The position numbers and the translations under genes are program-made. A DNA stretch of 34,219 nucleotides from Aestuariivita sp. (GTDB taxonomy: Bacteria; Pseudomonadota; Alphaproteobacteria; Rhodobacterales; Rhodobacteraceae): positions 1 through 34,219 of the forward strand of contig NZ_JAAWWD010000071.1 in the NCBI RefSeq assembly GCF_021404545.1, written 5' to 3'. Every line of letters begins with the position of its first letter. Positions within the stretch are counted from its first letter, which is position 1. Shown piece by piece: positions 16,557-26,296 of this stretch. The notes under the pieces were generated by a model. That model worked only from the letters and a program-made list of their open reading frames with translations. It made no database searches and was not told the origin of the DNA.

Positions 16557-17597
16557 ATGAAACTGATCGTGACGGGGGGGGCCGGCTTTATCGGCTCGGC
16601 CGTGGTGCGCCAGGCCGTGGCGGCGGGCCACGAGGTGGTCAATCTGGACAAGCTGACCTATGCGGCGTGCCTGGACAATGTGGCCAGCGTGGCGGAGGCG
16701 CCCAATTACACATTCGTGCAGGCCGATATCTGCGACCGCGTGGCGATGGACACGCTGTTCTCTGATCACGCGCCGGATGCGATCATGCATCTGGCCGCCG
16801 AAAGCCATGTGGACCGGTCGATCGACGGCCCCGGCGCGTTTATCGAGACCAACATCACCGGCACCTATACCCTGCTGGAGGCCGCGCGCGCCTGGTGGAC
16901 CACCGCGGGCAAGCCCGAGGGGTTCCGCTTCCACCACATCTCGACCGACGAGGTGTTCGGATCGCTGGGCGCCACCGGGCAGTTCACCGAAGAGACGCCT
17001 TACGATCCGCGCAGTCCCTATTCGGCCAGCAAGGCCGCCAGCGACCATCTGGTGCGCGCCTGGGCGGAAACCTATGGCCTGCCGGTGGTGCTGACCAATT
17101 GTTCGAACAATTACGGCCCCTTCCATTTCCCCGAAAAGCTGATCCCGGTCATCATCCTGAACGCGCTGGCGGGCAAACCGCTGCCGATCTATGGCGATGG
17201 GTCGAACGTGCGCGACTGGCTTTATGTCGAGGATCACGCCGATGCATTGCTGACGGTGCTGCAAAAGGGCGAGCTGGGGCGCAGCTATAATATCGGGGGC
17301 GAGAACGAACGCTCGAACCTGGAGCTGGTGACCACGCTTTGCGCCATTCTGGACGAGCTGAAACCGGGGCCGCACCCTTATGCCGATCTGATCACCTATG
17401 TGACCGACCGGCCCGGCCATGACGCGCGCTATGCCATCGATCCCACGCGCATCCGCACCGAACTGGGCTGGCGGCCTTCCGTCACCGTCGAGGAAGGGCT
17501 GCGCCTGACCGTGGAATGGTATCTGAACAACGAGACCTGGTGGCGCGCCTTGCAGGATCGCGCCGGTGTCGGGGAACGTCTGGGGGTGACCGCATGA
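16557..17597 (+). CDS. rmlB: dTDP-glucose 4,6-dehydratase
   Basis: Second step of dTDP-L-rhamnose synthesis, an NAD-dependent extended SDR enzyme. The nucleotide motif [15 protein letters not shown] is at residues 4-18 and [15 protein letters not shown] near 80. The active-site Thr-Asp-Glu is in [12 protein letters not shown] (near 127), and the catalytic [15 protein letters not shown] follows near 160. Length, 346 residues, is usual. A ribosome site (AAGGATAAGAG) precedes the ATG, and the stop overlaps the rmlD start by four bases (ATGA). Confidence 0.97.
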   Translation: MKLIVTGGAGFIGSAVVRQAVAAGHEVVNLDKLTYAACLDNVASVAEAPNYTFVQADICDRVAMDTLFSDHAPDAIMHLAAESHVDRSIDGPGAFIETNITGTYTLLEAARAWWTTAGKPEGFRFHHISTDEVFGSLGATGQFTEETPYDPRSPYSASKAASDHLVRAWAETYGLPVVLTNCSNNYGPFHFPEKLIPVIILNALAGKPLPIYGDGSNVRDWLYVEDHADALLTVLQKGELGRSYNIGGENERSNLELVTTLCAILDELKPGPHPYADLITYVTDRPGHDARYAIDPTRIRTELGWRPSVTVEEGLRLTVEWYLNNETWWRALQDRAGVGERLGVTA

Positions 17598-18451
17598 AGC
17601 TGCTGGTGTTTGGAGAGATCGGCCAGCTGGGCCAGGAACTGATCCGGCGTGCGGGCGATGTGGCGCTGGAAGTGCGCGGGCTGGAAGAGGCCGATTTCAC
17701 CGACCCCGACGCCTGTGCCGGGTTCGTGGCCGCCACCGATGCCGATGCGGTGATCAACGCGGTGGCCTACACGGCGGTCGACAAGGCCGAGGAACAGGAA
17801 GATCTGGCCCTTCAGATCAACGGCACCACGCCGGGCGCGATTGCGCGGGCGGCCGCCGCGCGCGGTCTGCCCCTGATCCATGTCTCGACCGATTACGTGT
17901 TTGACGGGTCGGGCGACCGACCGTTCCTGCCCGACCATCCCACCGGGCCTCTGGGCGCCTATGGCCGCACCAAGCTGGTGGGCGAGGATCAGGTGCGCGC
18001 GGCAGGCGGGCCGCATGCCATCCTGCGCACGTCCTGGGTGGTGTCGTCGCATGGCCATAATTTCATCAAGACCATGCTGAAACTGGGCGCGGAACGCGAC
18101 CGGCTGACCATCGTGGCCGACCAGATCGGCGGCCCGACCCCGGCGGCCGCCCTGGCCGATGCCTGCATCGCCGCCGCGCGCGGCCTGCTGGCCGATCCGG
18201 GCAAATCAGGCGCCTATCACGTCTCGGGCGGGCCGGATGTCAGCTGGGCCGATTTCGCGCGCGAGATCTTTGCCCAGGCCGGGATCGACTGCGAGGTGGC
18301 CGATATCCCCAGCTCGGACTATCCCACGCCGGCCAAACGCCCGCTGAATTCGCGGATGGACAATTCCAGTTTCGAGGCGGCCTTCGGCCTGCCGCGCCCG
18401 GACTGGCGCGCGGGCCTGCGCGAGATACTGACTGATCTCGGAGCGATCTAG
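17594..18451 (+). CDS. rmlD: dTDP-4-dehydrorhamnose reductase
   Basis: Final step of dTDP-L-rhamnose synthesis, reducing the 4-keto group. The N terminus [17 protein letters not shown] is the family's dinucleotide-binding motif, with an unusual Glu in place of the common Asn or Gly. [13 protein letters not shown] lies near residue 58, the catalytic STDYVFDG near 98, and YGRTKLVGE near 122. The C-terminal [10 protein letters not shown] is also typical. Length is 285 residues. The ATG at 17594 overlaps the rmlB stop, so an upstream extension to 17516 inside rmlB was rejected. A sulfotransferase gene begins one base after its stop. Confidence 0.96.
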   Translation: MKLLVFGEIGQLGQELIRRAGDVALEVRGLEEADFTDPDACAGFVAATDADAVINAVAYTAVDKAEEQEDLALQINGTTPGAIARAAAARGLPLIHVSTDYVFDGSGDRPFLPDHPTGPLGAYGRTKLVGEDQVRAAGGPHAILRTSWVVSSHGHNFIKTMLKLGAERDRLTIVADQIGGPTPAAALADACIAAARGLLADPGKSGAYHVSGGPDVSWADFAREIFAQAGIDCEVADIPSSDYPTPAKRPLNSRMDNSSFEAAFGLPRPDWRAGLREILTDLGAI

Positions 18452-18452
18452 G

Positions 18453-19319
18453 ATGGCCGCCCGGCGCGCCAGCACAGCCAGAAAGGGTCGGCTCTTGCGT
18501 CACCCGCGCACCGACCTGGTGGCGCTGGACAAAAACGCGGCCCATGGCTTTGCCGCGACCCATGCGCTGGTGTGCTATCCGACCGATACGGTCTACAGCT
18601 TCATTCCCAAGAACGGCTGTTCGACCCTGCGGCTGAGCCTGGCGATCGCCAATGGCTGTGCGGCGGGCCCCGAGGACTGGCCCTGGATCCATCCCAATAA
18701 CGGCACCTTCCGAGCCTCCTTGCGCGATCTGGTGACGGCGCAATTCACCTTCGTGGTGCTGCGCTGTCCGTTCCGGCGGCTGGCCAGCGTTTTTCTGGAC
18801 AAGATCCTGTCGCACACCCCCGAATTCTGGCAGCTCTTTCGGATGGAGCGGGATGCGCTGGATCACGATGCCCTGAGTTTTCGCGGCTTTGTCGAATTGC
18901 TGGATCAGCCCGACCGGCTGAGCGCCAATATCCACTGGCGTCCGCAGAGCGATTTTCTGATCTATGACACCTATGATGCGTATCTGACGCTGGAAAATTT
19001 CGCCGAAGGCATCGCGCGGATCGAACGCGACGGGTTCGCGGTGCACGACGCCCGCGCGCTGACGCGCCACGGCACCGATCAGTACAGCGCCGAGGCCGAG
19101 GGCCCATTTGCCGACACACCGATCATCACGTTGCGCGCCATGCAGCGCGAGGGCCGTCTGCCGGGCTATGCCACCCTTTATGACGCGGATCTGATCGCGG
19201 CGGTGCGGAGCCTCTATGCCGATGATATACGGCTCTATGCCGACCATGCGGACCCGGCAGGATTGCTGTTTCCAGACCAATACCAAGATTTGAAAGGGAC
19301 ATTTAATGACCAAACGTAA
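18453..19319 (+). CDS. Sulfotransferase family protein inside the rml operon
   Basis: A 288-residue protein with the two PAPS-binding signatures of carbohydrate sulfotransferases. The 5'-phosphosulfate loop is [16 protein letters not shown] (near residue 50) and the 3'-phosphate site is [14 protein letters not shown] (near 98). The N-terminal ~45 residues are basic, with no signal peptide, so it is probably cytoplasmic. It begins one base after rmlD and overlaps rmlA by 14 bases, so it is translationally embedded in the rhamnose operon. That placement suggests it sulfates the rhamnose-containing glycan or a precursor. Acceptor unknown; PAPS synthesis genes are not in the window. Confidence 0.8.
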   Translation: MAARRASTARKGRLLRHPRTDLVALDKNAAHGFAATHALVCYPTDTVYSFIPKNGCSTLRLSLAIANGCAAGPEDWPWIHPNNGTFRASLRDLVTAQFTFVVLRCPFRRLASVFLDKILSHTPEFWQLFRMERDALDHDALSFRGFVELLDQPDRLSANIHWRPQSDFLIYDTYDAYLTLENFAEGIARIERDGFAVHDARALTRHGTDQYSAEAEGPFADTPIITLRAMQREGRLPGYATLYDADLIAAVRSLYADDIRLYADHADPAGLLFPDQYQDLKGTFNDQT

Positions 19320-20178
19320 AGGCATCATTCTGGCCGGGGGCAGTGGCACGCGGCTCTATCCGATCACCATCGGGGTCTCGAAACAACTTCTGCCGATTTA
19401 TGACAAGCCGATGGTCTACTACCCGCTCAGCGTGCTGATGCTGGCCGGTATCCGCGAGATCTGCATCATCACCACGCCGCAAGATCAAGAGCAGTTCATC
19501 CGCACCCTGGGCGATGGCAGCCAATGGGGCATTTCGCTGAGCTATGTCATCCAGCCCAGCCCCGATGGGCTGGCCCAGGCCTATATCCTGGCCGAGGAGT
19601 TTCTGGCCGGCGCCCCGTCGGCGATGGTTCTGGGTGACAATATCTTCTTTGGCCACGGTCTGCCGCAACTGATGGAGCAGGCCGACCGCCAGACCGGTGG
19701 CGGCACGGTCTTTGGCTATCACGTGGCCGATCCCGAACGCTATGGCGTTGTGGAATTCGACGAGGCAGGAGCGGTCAAGTCCATCATTGAAAAACCCCAG
19801 AACCCGCCGTCCAACTATGCGGTGACCGGGCTTTATTTTCTGGACGGGAGCGCCTCTGCGCGGGCGCGTGAGGTCGCGCCGTCGGAACGGGGTGAGGTCG
19901 AGATCACCAGCCTTTTGGAGATGTATCTGGCCGATGGCCTGCTCAGCGTCAAACGCATGGGGCGCGGTTATGCCTGGCTCGATACCGGCACCCATGGCAG
20001 CCTTCTGGATGCCGGCAACTTTGTGCGCACGCTGGAAAAACGCCAGGGTTTGCAAACCGGCAGCCCCGAGGAGATCGCGTTCGATCACGGCTGGATCAGT
20101 GCCGAAGAGCTGGCCGAACGGGCGCAGCTTTTCAAGAAAAACGGCTATGGTGGTTATCTGGCCGATCTGCTTGGCTGA
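19306..20178 (+). CDS. rmlA: Glucose-1-phosphate thymidylyltransferase
   Basis: First step of dTDP-L-rhamnose synthesis, making dTDP-glucose from glucose-1-phosphate and dTTP; usually inhibited by dTDP-rhamnose. The signature [16 protein letters not shown] is at residues 5-20, followed by [33 protein letters not shown] near residue 107, [17 protein letters not shown] near 160 and [11 protein letters not shown] near 222. Length, 290 residues, is normal. The ATG at 19306 lies inside the end of the sulfotransferase gene. It is last in the operon, giving the order C-B-D-sulfotransferase-A. Confidence 0.97.
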   Translation: MTKRKGIILAGGSGTRLYPITIGVSKQLLPIYDKPMVYYPLSVLMLAGIREICIITTPQDQEQFIRTLGDGSQWGISLSYVIQPSPDGLAQAYILAEEFLAGAPSAMVLGDNIFFGHGLPQLMEQADRQTGGGTVFGYHVADPERYGVVEFDEAGAVKSIIEKPQNPPSNYAVTGLYFLDGSASARAREVAPSERGEVEITSLLEMYLADGLLSVKRMGRGYAWLDTGTHGSLLDAGNFVRTLEKRQGLQTGSPEEIAFDHGWISAEELAERAQLFKKNGYGGYLADLLG

Positions 20179-20196
20179 GCGGCGCAGCGGTGGGCG

Positions 20197-21153
20197 TCAG
20201 AGCCGGTTGAGCAGGGTCGTCACCCATAACATGGCCTGATTGGCCCGGCCCTTGCGGTAAAGCCCGGTGTCGCGCAGCATTGCCAGCCGGGCGGGTGTGG
20301 CGCCGTGGCGGTCTTTTGCGAACCGGGCCAGCAGGGCGCGCGCCTGGGGTGTCAGATGCGCCTGGCAGGCGCTGAGAGCTGCGATATTGGCGGTGTTCCA
20401 GCCCCGGTATGTGCCGCGCAGCATATCGCCTGTCCGCTTGAGCTTGGAGCGCAGGCTGGAATTCGCGCCGATCTGGTTGCTCCGGTGCTGGCGATAGAGG
20501 ATCTGCGGCGTCTCGTCCAACAGCACGGCGCCGCCCGAACCCGCGATCAGCTGGTAAAGAAACCAATCATGCACCGCCGGGGTGGGCAGGCCGGGCAGGC
20601 AGGCCTGCACCAGATCCAGCGCGGCGCGGTTGAGCACCATGGTATTGCCGCCCGCATAATTCTGCACCAGCGCATGGCGAAACTCGTAGGGCGGCGGGAC
20701 GGGCCGGGACAGGGTGCGTCTGTCGGTCTTGCCGTCCCATTCCCAGCTGCGCGTGCCCAACAGGGCCGGGCGGTCCTGATACGGTGTCAACGCGGCCACT
20801 GCGCGCTCCAGCTTTTCGGGCAGCCAGATGTCATCCTGGTCCGATAACGCGGTATAGTCCGTTTGCGGCGCCGGGCGCGCCAGGAGGGCCAGATAATTGG
20901 CGCTGAGGCCCTGGCCGGGGCCGGGGGCGTGATGCCAGCGAATATGCCCTGGCGCGTCGGCGGCAAACCGCTCGAACCGGTCCACGGTGCCATCCTTGGA
21001 CCCGTCATCTGCCGCCAGCACCCAGGCGGGCGCCAGGGTCTGGTCGCAAAAGCTCTGGAGTTGCGCATCCAGATGATCGGCCCCGTTATGCAACCCCAGC
21101 AGCACCGCGATGCGCGGACCGGAGGGGAGGGGAGGGGAGGTAGAGTGCGGCAT
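20197..21153 (-). CDS. GT2 glycosyltransferase, rhamnosyltransferase-like
   Basis: A 318-residue family 2 glycosyltransferase. The N-terminal GT-A fold shows IAVLLGLHNGADHL and ADDGSKDGTVDRF. The metal-binding motif LSDQDDIWLPEKLERA, near residue 100, is the form found in many rhamnosyl- and galactofuranosyltransferases. VHDWFLYQL near 190 and LYRQHRSNQIG near 225 complete the pattern. It lies tail to tail with rmlA, 18 bases apart, and is probably a user of dTDP-rhamnose, but the donor cannot be read from the sequence. The N terminus carries a Pro/Ser-rich stretch from a short CT-rich repeat. Confidence 0.88.
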   Translation of the reverse strand: MPHSTSPPLPSGPRIAVLLGLHNGADHLDAQLQSFCDQTLAPAWVLAADDGSKDGTVDRFERFAADAPGHIRWHHAPGPGQGLSANYLALLARPAPQTDYTALSDQDDIWLPEKLERAVAALTPYQDRPALLGTRSWEWDGKTDRRTLSRPVPPPYEFRHALVQNYAGGNTMVLNRAALDLVQACLPGLPTPAVHDWFLYQLIAGSGGAVLLDETPQILYRQHRSNQIGANSSLRSKLKRTGDMLRGTYRGWNTANIAALSACQAHLTPQARALLARFAKDRHGATPARLAMLRDTGLYRKGRANQAMLWVTTLLNRL

Positions 21154-21268
21154 GTCCGCAGCGGGCTAATCGTGCGGCGTGGGGCTGTCAATGCACTGTG
21201 CGCGCGTGTCTCTGGACCCCGGGCGCGATTGTCGCTAGGTCGTCGGGGCAAGACGAACGAGGTGGATC

Positions 21269-22114
21269 TTGCAATATCTAGAACTGGGCCCGCGCCCGCT
21301 GATTTTCAGCCAGCACAATATCGTGTTGTCGTTTTCTCCGAAATCGGCCTGTTCGCATGTGATCGTCTGGTTTTTGCTGAAAGAGGGGCTGCTTGGCGCG
21401 GCCAATTACTATCATGAATGGCCGCATGCGTTCCGCACGGATGTCTATTACCATACCCGTGTTTACAAGGCGCGCGCGCAGAAGCTGATCAAATCCGAAG
21501 GGCAGGGGTTCACCCTGATCCGGGTCACCCGCGATCCGGCCAAGCGGCTGGTGTCGTGTTACCGCCATGCCTGCCGGTGGAACCTGATCGATCATCTGGT
21601 GCGCCGCAAGGTGGGCATCAAACCGGCCGAGGACGGGATGTCGATGATGGATTACTACACCGCATTGCGGGGCGAAGATCTGATGCTGCCGTCCAAGGTG
21701 GATGTGCATGCCTGTGCCCAGACCCATCCGGTCTGGAAGGTCGGGTTCGACCGGATCATCACGCTGAATGTGGATGAAACCCATCTCAACCCCGGCCTGC
21801 ATGCGATCGAGGCCGAGCTGGGCCTGGGCCATACCCATTTCGACCGGCACCCCAAATTCGACGCCCTGCGCGAGACCCACTACGCCACCGACACCCCCCA
21901 TACCGGCCCGGAACCGGTCGAGGCGCTGCGCATCAGACGTAAGCAAACCGGCAGATTTCCGAAAAAACAGCTTGAGGCGCTGCCTCTGGTTCAGCAGATG
22001 ACGGCCGAATTGCACGGTGCCGATCTGGGTCATGTCCAGTCCGGCGACAGCCAGGGGGTGCTGTTTCAGCCGGGCGCGGCCACGATGAAACCCGCCGCCG
22101 CCCGGGTCAGCTGA
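21269..22114 (+). CDS. Sulfotransferase family protein
   Basis: A 281-residue protein with sulfotransferase-type PAPS sites. FSPKSACSHVIVWFLLKEG near residues 22-40 is the 5'-phosphosulfate loop and IRVTRDPAKRLVSCYRH near 82 is the 3'-phosphate site. It has no signal peptide. The start is a TTG at 21269 with a strong ribosome site (GAGGTGG) just upstream; no ATG lies ahead of the conserved loop. It is transcribed away from the GT2 gene over a 115-base gap, and its 3' end overlaps the convergent methyltransferase gene by eight bases. It is the second of three sulfotransferase-like genes in the locus. Acceptor unknown. Confidence 0.75.
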   Translation: MQYLELGPRPLIFSQHNIVLSFSPKSACSHVIVWFLLKEGLLGAANYYHEWPHAFRTDVYYHTRVYKARAQKLIKSEGQGFTLIRVTRDPAKRLVSCYRHACRWNLIDHLVRRKVGIKPAEDGMSMMDYYTALRGEDLMLPSKVDVHACAQTHPVWKVGFDRIITLNVDETHLNPGLHAIEAELGLGHTHFDRHPKFDALRETHYATDTPHTGPEPVEALRIRRKQTGRFPKKQLEALPLVQQMTAELHGADLGHVQSGDSQGVLFQPGAATMKPAAARVS

Positions 22115-22814
22115 CCCGGGTCAGCACGAAGACATCGCGGAACGATCCAACCACGCCGATGGTGGGATCATCCGGCAAGATCCGCAACACCGACATGCGC
22201 GGCTCCCAGGCACGCATCAGATCGCTGATATCCTGCCCGAAATGGAAGGTCACCAGCGCGCCATCGCCGCTGATCGGATTGCCGTGATATTCCGGTTCGG
22301 CCAGATGCTCGACCCCGTCCTCGAAATAGATCGCGCGGCGCATGGTGCTGGTGCGGTCCTGATAGATCGGGGTGGTGAAAATCGCCATGCCGCCGATTTT
22401 CAGCGTGCGCGCCATTTCATGCAGGCATTTGTCGGGCCGGTTGACATGTTCCATCACATCCAGATGCACGTGCAGATCCAGGCTCTGATCGGGGAAGGTC
22501 AGCGCTTGGAGATCCTCGGACTGGAAAAAGTCCCTGGTCTGGCCGCGCGGCACGTCCTCGTAATAATGCGAGCCGATATAGCCGCGGCATTCGCGGGCCA
22601 GCCGTTCCGAGACCGGGCGTTCGGCAGGCGAGCTTTCGTGGATCTGCTTGGTGCGCCAGTCGGGGCAGAATCTCTCCAGCGCCCAGTGAAAGGCGCGCTC
22701 CCGCGGCAAGGATCCGCAATTGCGGCACAGCAGATGATCGCGAAACCAGCCATCGGCGCTTTCGAACCCTTCGGACGCGGAGCAGACCGGGCAGGTGCCT
22801 TCAAATGTGATCAC
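22107..22814 (-). CDS. Class I SAM-dependent methyltransferase with N-terminal zinc-ribbon-like Cys motif
   Basis: A 235-residue methyltransferase-type protein. The N terminus has CPVC and CRNC pairs (residues 8-11 and 31-34), forming a likely zinc knuckle. The methyltransferase core follows, with SLDLHVHLDVMEHVNRPDK near residue 112 and LKIGGMAIFTTP near 138. The GxGxG-type first motif is diverged (GYIGSHYYEDV). The gene starts with GTG at 22814, overlapping the stop of the RgpF/WbsX-type gene (GTGA), so the two are translationally coupled. I infer methylation of a glycan residue; the substrate is not visible. Confidence 0.75.
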   Translation of the reverse strand: MITFEGTCPVCSASEGFESADGWFRDHLLCRNCGSLPRERAFHWALERFCPDWRTKQIHESSPAERPVSERLARECRGYIGSHYYEDVPRGQTRDFFQSEDLQALTFPDQSLDLHVHLDVMEHVNRPDKCLHEMARTLKIGGMAIFTTPIYQDRTSTMRRAIYFEDGVEHLAEPEYHGNPISGDGALVTFHFGQDISDLMRAWEPRMSVLRILPDDPTIGVVGSFRDVFVLTRVS

Positions 22815-25000
22815 AGATATGTCCTCAAAACCGAAAGATAGGCAGAGCGGTATTGCTCACTGGGTTCCAGCATGGCTTTTTCGGCCCATTCGTTCCATGC
22901 ATTTATAAAAAGCTCGTTGCGATAGGAGGCGGGAACCCGCCGCGCCAGCATGCCCCGCAGCCAGTGATCGAACCGTGCGGGATTGGCGCCATAAGCGATA
23001 TGGGCCTTGCGCCCGCGCCGGGCCGTGTTGTCCCAGCAGGGCATGATGCCCGCAATCGTGTGGCGCGGCAGAGAGCGCGCGTAATATTGCGACAGGCTGG
23101 TCTGGCGCACGGTGTCGTAGTCATAGATCAGGCCGGAAAAGCTGGGGCTGACCCCGGCCTGCATCACGTCCCCCTCGGGGCCCCCGAACAGATAATCATC
23201 CGACCCCACCAACCCGTGGGGCGGCATTTCCACCCAGAAATCAAAGAGGTCGGCAGGCACCGGGCTTTCGCCCTCGATATGAAACAGCACCGCCCCCAGT
23301 TCGACCTCGCCCACGCCCGCGTCGCGCCAGGCATCGCGCATCTCGGAAATCGCTGTGGCGGGGTCGGGCATATCCTCGGGGCGGTAGATCACGAAGCGGG
23401 GCCGGGTGCCATCGGGGCGCTGATAGCGCGGGTCGTTGAAATAGGGCACCAGGCTGTGCGCGAGTTCGGTGGCAAATCCCGGCGCATAGGATTGCGGCAT
23501 CAGCACCTCGCCCGAGAGCCCGTCCCAATTGCGCCGCCAGCTTTCATTGGCCCAGCAGAGGTAGAAGGGAAAGTCGATCTCGGGGCGGGTCATCAACTGG
23601 TCGATGGGGGTCTCAAGGATGCGTTTGCCGTCAAACCAGTAGTGATAGACGCAAAACGCGTCGATGCCCGCGCCCTTGGCCAGCGCCGCCTGCTGGCCCA
23701 TCACATCCGTCACCCGCAGATCGTAAAATCCCAGATCGGCAGGCAGCATCGGCTGCACATGGCCGCCGAACTGCGCCTCGGCCCGGGTCACGCTGGTCCA
23801 TTCGGTGAACCCCGGACCCCACCAGGCATCGTTTTCCGGCACGGGATGGAATTGCGGCAGATAGAACGCGGATACAAGGCCGGGCCGGGGCAGGGCCGGG
23901 GCTGGTTTGGCCTCTTTCAATTGCGTGGTTTGCAGGATCTTCATCCCGCCCGCCTCGGCCAGCATCCCCAGCGCGCGCTCCATCGCATGGGCGAGCGTCC
24001 CATCGGTCTGGCCGCGCTCGGGCTCGAAATTGTCAGGCCGCAGCTGCAACCCGCGGATCATGTCGATCACCCGCGGTTTCAGCCAATAGATCGAGCCTGC
24101 GGGAAACGACAGGTGATCCTCATCGGGCGTCAGCTCGATCCGGTGCAGAAGCTGGGCCACCATGGTGAAGTTCGACCCCCACCATTGCGTGTCGTTGTAA
24201 TGCTGGCCATCGGCCACCCAGAAGGCGGCCTCGTGATCGGCGGCAAAGCGCGCGACCAGATCGCGTGTGCCGGGACCGGGCAGGATGCCGTCGATCAGAT
24301 GCTGGCGCCAGCGATCGCCATCCTGGCGGTGCGGCGATTTCTTGGTGTGGAACTTGCACACCGCGTCATAGCCATCCAGCCAGCCGGCATTGACCAGATG
24401 CACGAAGGGAAAGATATCGCGCCCGTGATTGGGCATCACCACCACGCGGGCCCGGGGGTATTCTTCGGCGATGCGCGCGGCCAGCCCGTCGGCATCCTCG
24501 CCCTTGCGTTCGGTGATTGTGACATAGAGATCGAAGTCGATATCGAGGCTTTCCAGCTTGGCGCGAAACTGGTCCCACAGATCGTGGTAATACATGTGGA
24601 TGACGATGGCGTAAGCCGCCTGGGCCACCGCCGGATCGCGCAGGGCTGGCACCGAGACGGTGTTTTCCGTCCAGTCGCCCGGCAGGTCCTTGGTCAGGCG
24701 GTCTTCATGGCGGCCAATGCGCAGGAAATGATCGAAGGGCGCCATGCCGCTGGCGGCCACATCGGCATTGTGGCGCAGATAGGCATGGGGCGAGAAATCG
24801 GGATTGGGATAAAGCCCGGCCTGTTCCCCCATCAGGGCGAAATGGCGCTCGGGCATATAGTGAAAGACTTTGTGGATTAGGGGGTTGGCGCTGAGATAGA
24901 ACTGGCGGTCAAACAGGCCGCTTTTCTTCATCCGGCGAATATAGAGCAGCTTGGAAGGTGACAGCAACAGCACCTGCAGCGCTTTTTTGAGTTTGGTCAC
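22811..25000 (-). CDS. RgpF-type / WbsX (GH99-like) polysaccharide synthesis protein
   Basis: A 729-residue two-module protein. After a short N-terminal region with a FDRQFYL...HYM segment, residues ~130-340 form a rhamnan-synthesis F (RgpF) domain: VVMPNHGRDIFPFVHL and DAVCKFHTKKSPH are diagnostic. From about residue 375 to the end is a WbsX domain, whose fold is that of glycoside hydrolase family 99. It is marked by FYLPQFHPVPENDAWWGPGF, TEWTSV, FCVYHYWFDGKRILETP, CWANESWRRNWDG and the C-terminal INAWNEWAE. Such proteins act in O-antigen and rhamnan assembly, probably as glycosyltransferases. The start is a GTG with a poor ribosome site, so the exact N terminus is uncertain. A methyltransferase gene overlaps its stop. 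Confidence 0.85.
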   Translation of the reverse strand: MTKLKKALQVLLLSPSKLLYIRRMKKSGLFDRQFYLSANPLIHKVFHYMPERHFALMGEQAGLYPNPDFSPHAYLRHNADVAASGMAPFDHFLRIGRHEDRLTKDLPGDWTENTVSVPALRDPAVAQAAYAIVIHMYYHDLWDQFRAKLESLDIDFDLYVTITERKGEDADGLAARIAEEYPRARVVVMPNHGRDIFPFVHLVNAGWLDGYDAVCKFHTKKSPHRQDGDRWRQHLIDGILPGPGTRDLVARFAADHEAAFWVADGQHYNDTQWWGSNFTMVAQLLHRIELTPDEDHLSFPAGSIYWLKPRVIDMIRGLQLRPDNFEPERGQTDGTLAHAMERALGMLAEAGGMKILQTTQLKEAKPAPALPRPGLVSAFYLPQFHPVPENDAWWGPGFTEWTSVTRAEAQFGGHVQPMLPADLGFYDLRVTDVMGQQAALAKGAGIDAFCVYHYWFDGKRILETPIDQLMTRPEIDFPFYLCWANESWRRNWDGLSGEVLMPQSYAPGFATELAHSLVPYFNDPRYQRPDGTRPRFVIYRPEDMPDPATAISEMRDAWRDAGVGEVELGAVLFHIEGESPVPADLFDFWVEMPPHGLVGSDDYLFGGPEGDVMQAGVSPSFSGLIYDYDTVRQTSLSQYYARSLPRHTIAGIMPCWDNTARRGRKAHIAYGANPARFDHWLRGMLARRVPASYRNELFINAWNEWAEKAMLEPSEQYRSAYLSVLRTYL

Positions 25001-25222
25001 GTCAGGCCCGCATCCCTGTCTTCACGCATCATCCAGCGCGCTTAGCAGGTGTGTTTGCAGGGGTCAAACCGCCGGGGCGCCTGCTGCAAAAATCTCTGAT
25101 CTGTGGTGTGTTTGACACTTGAGGACGGAGCGGGCATAGGATGCCCAGTTCGCGTGCCAGACGGTTTGTCCGCAGGGCTTTTTTACCGGACTTCAAGGTT
25201 CAAACATTTGGATCAGACGCGG

Positions 25223-26296
25223 ATGACACGGAAAATCATTCTTCATATCGGGCCGGCCAAGACGGGGACCAGCAGCCTGCAGGAGGCGCTGTTTGCCAAT
25301 CGCGCCCTGCTGATGCAGAACGGTTTTCATTACCCTGAATTCGGCCGCCACCGGCAGATGCCGAACCTGCCCGGCCATCACGGCATTCAGGGCGAGCTGG
25401 GCAACAATCGCCCGGTGCCGCAGGATATCATCGACGGAATGGCCACGCTGGACCCCGATCTGACGGTGGTGTTTTCCTCGGAAAACCTGGCCAACCTGCC
25501 ACAGGAGGCCATTCGTCAGCTGATCGAGACGTTATCGCCCGCCGCATTCCAGGTCGTCTATTATGCGCGGCGCTGGGATCACCTGGTGCCGTCGGTCTGG
25601 CAGGAGCTGATCAAACACGGTCACAGTCAGAGCTATCTGGAATATATCAACCGGCAGCTCTCGGCGCCGCGCAACAACCACCATCTCAATTACAAGCTGC
25701 CGCTGGACCGTTGGGCCAATGTCGTGGGTAAATCGCAGATCGACGTATTCAGCTATGACGGGGTCAACGCGGCGGACCTCGGGATTGTCGCGCATTTCTT
25801 CGACCAGGTGCTGGGCATTGCCGCCCCCTATCAGCAAGAGCCGCGGAGCAACACGCGCAACACGCCGATCTTCACCGAAACCCTTCGGATGCTCAACCGG
25901 CTGACCTATGGCGGCAAGCCCTCCTCGCCGAAGGTGCGGACCGAACTGATGCGCAACCTGCCGCTGGTCGAGGGCGAGCTGGCAGAGATCGAACAGATGC
26001 TGAAGCCTTACGTGGCGCGCGCGCCGTTGTGCGCCCCGTTCGTGTTTTTTCAGATCGAACGGGAATTTCTGGCGCAATACGCTCCCCGGGTCCGCAATCT
26101 GGATGAGGATGGACGGCTGTTCGGCAATATCCTTTTTCAGCCGACCGACTATGTCCAGTGTCCCTATCTGTTCGAAACCCAAGCGCTGGCGCTCTATCGC
26201 CGTATTCTGGAGCGGCTGGAGCTGAAAAAGGCCCCGGCGTCCTCAGATGTTCAGCGCGTCGCGCAAGTGTCGCCTCAGCAGCATCAGGCCGATTAG
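25223..26296 (+). CDS. Sulfotransferase-like protein
   Basis: A 357-residue protein. The N terminus IILHIGPAKTGTSSLQEALF (residues 5-24) is the P-loop-like PAPS site found in alphaproteobacterial sulfotransferase family proteins. A second element, VVYYARRWDHLVPSVWQE near 112, fits the 3'-phosphate site. It has no signal peptide or membrane segment. The ATG at 25223 is preferred over an upstream frame to 25103 because the conserved motif begins right after it. Its 3' end overlaps the convergent exporter permease gene by 54 bases, an unusually long tail-to-tail overlap; the last ~17 residues may be a late extension. Third sulfotransferase-like gene in the locus; acceptor unknown. Confidence 0.75.
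   Translation: MTRKIILHIGPAKTGTSSLQEALFANRALLMQNGFHYPEFGRHRQMPNLPGHHGIQGELGNNRPVPQDIIDGMATLDPDLTVVFSSENLANLPQEAIRQLIETLSPAAFQVVYYARRWDHLVPSVWQELIKHGHSQSYLEYINRQLSAPRNNHHLNYKLPLDRWANVVGKSQIDVFSYDGVNAADLGIVAHFFDQVLGIAAPYQQEPRSNTRNTPIFTETLRMLNRLTYGGKPSSPKVRTELMRNLPLVEGELAEIEQMLKPYVARAPLCAPFVFFQIEREFLAQYAPRVRNLDEDGRLFGNILFQPTDYVQCPYLFETQALALYRRILERLELKKAPASSDVQRVAQVSPQQHQAD

Noticed and set aside
22853-24880. 675-codon plus-strand frame inside the RgpF/WbsX gene
   Set aside because: The minus-strand protein has diagnostic motifs throughout, while this frame has only composition-driven repeats of His, Gly and Ile.
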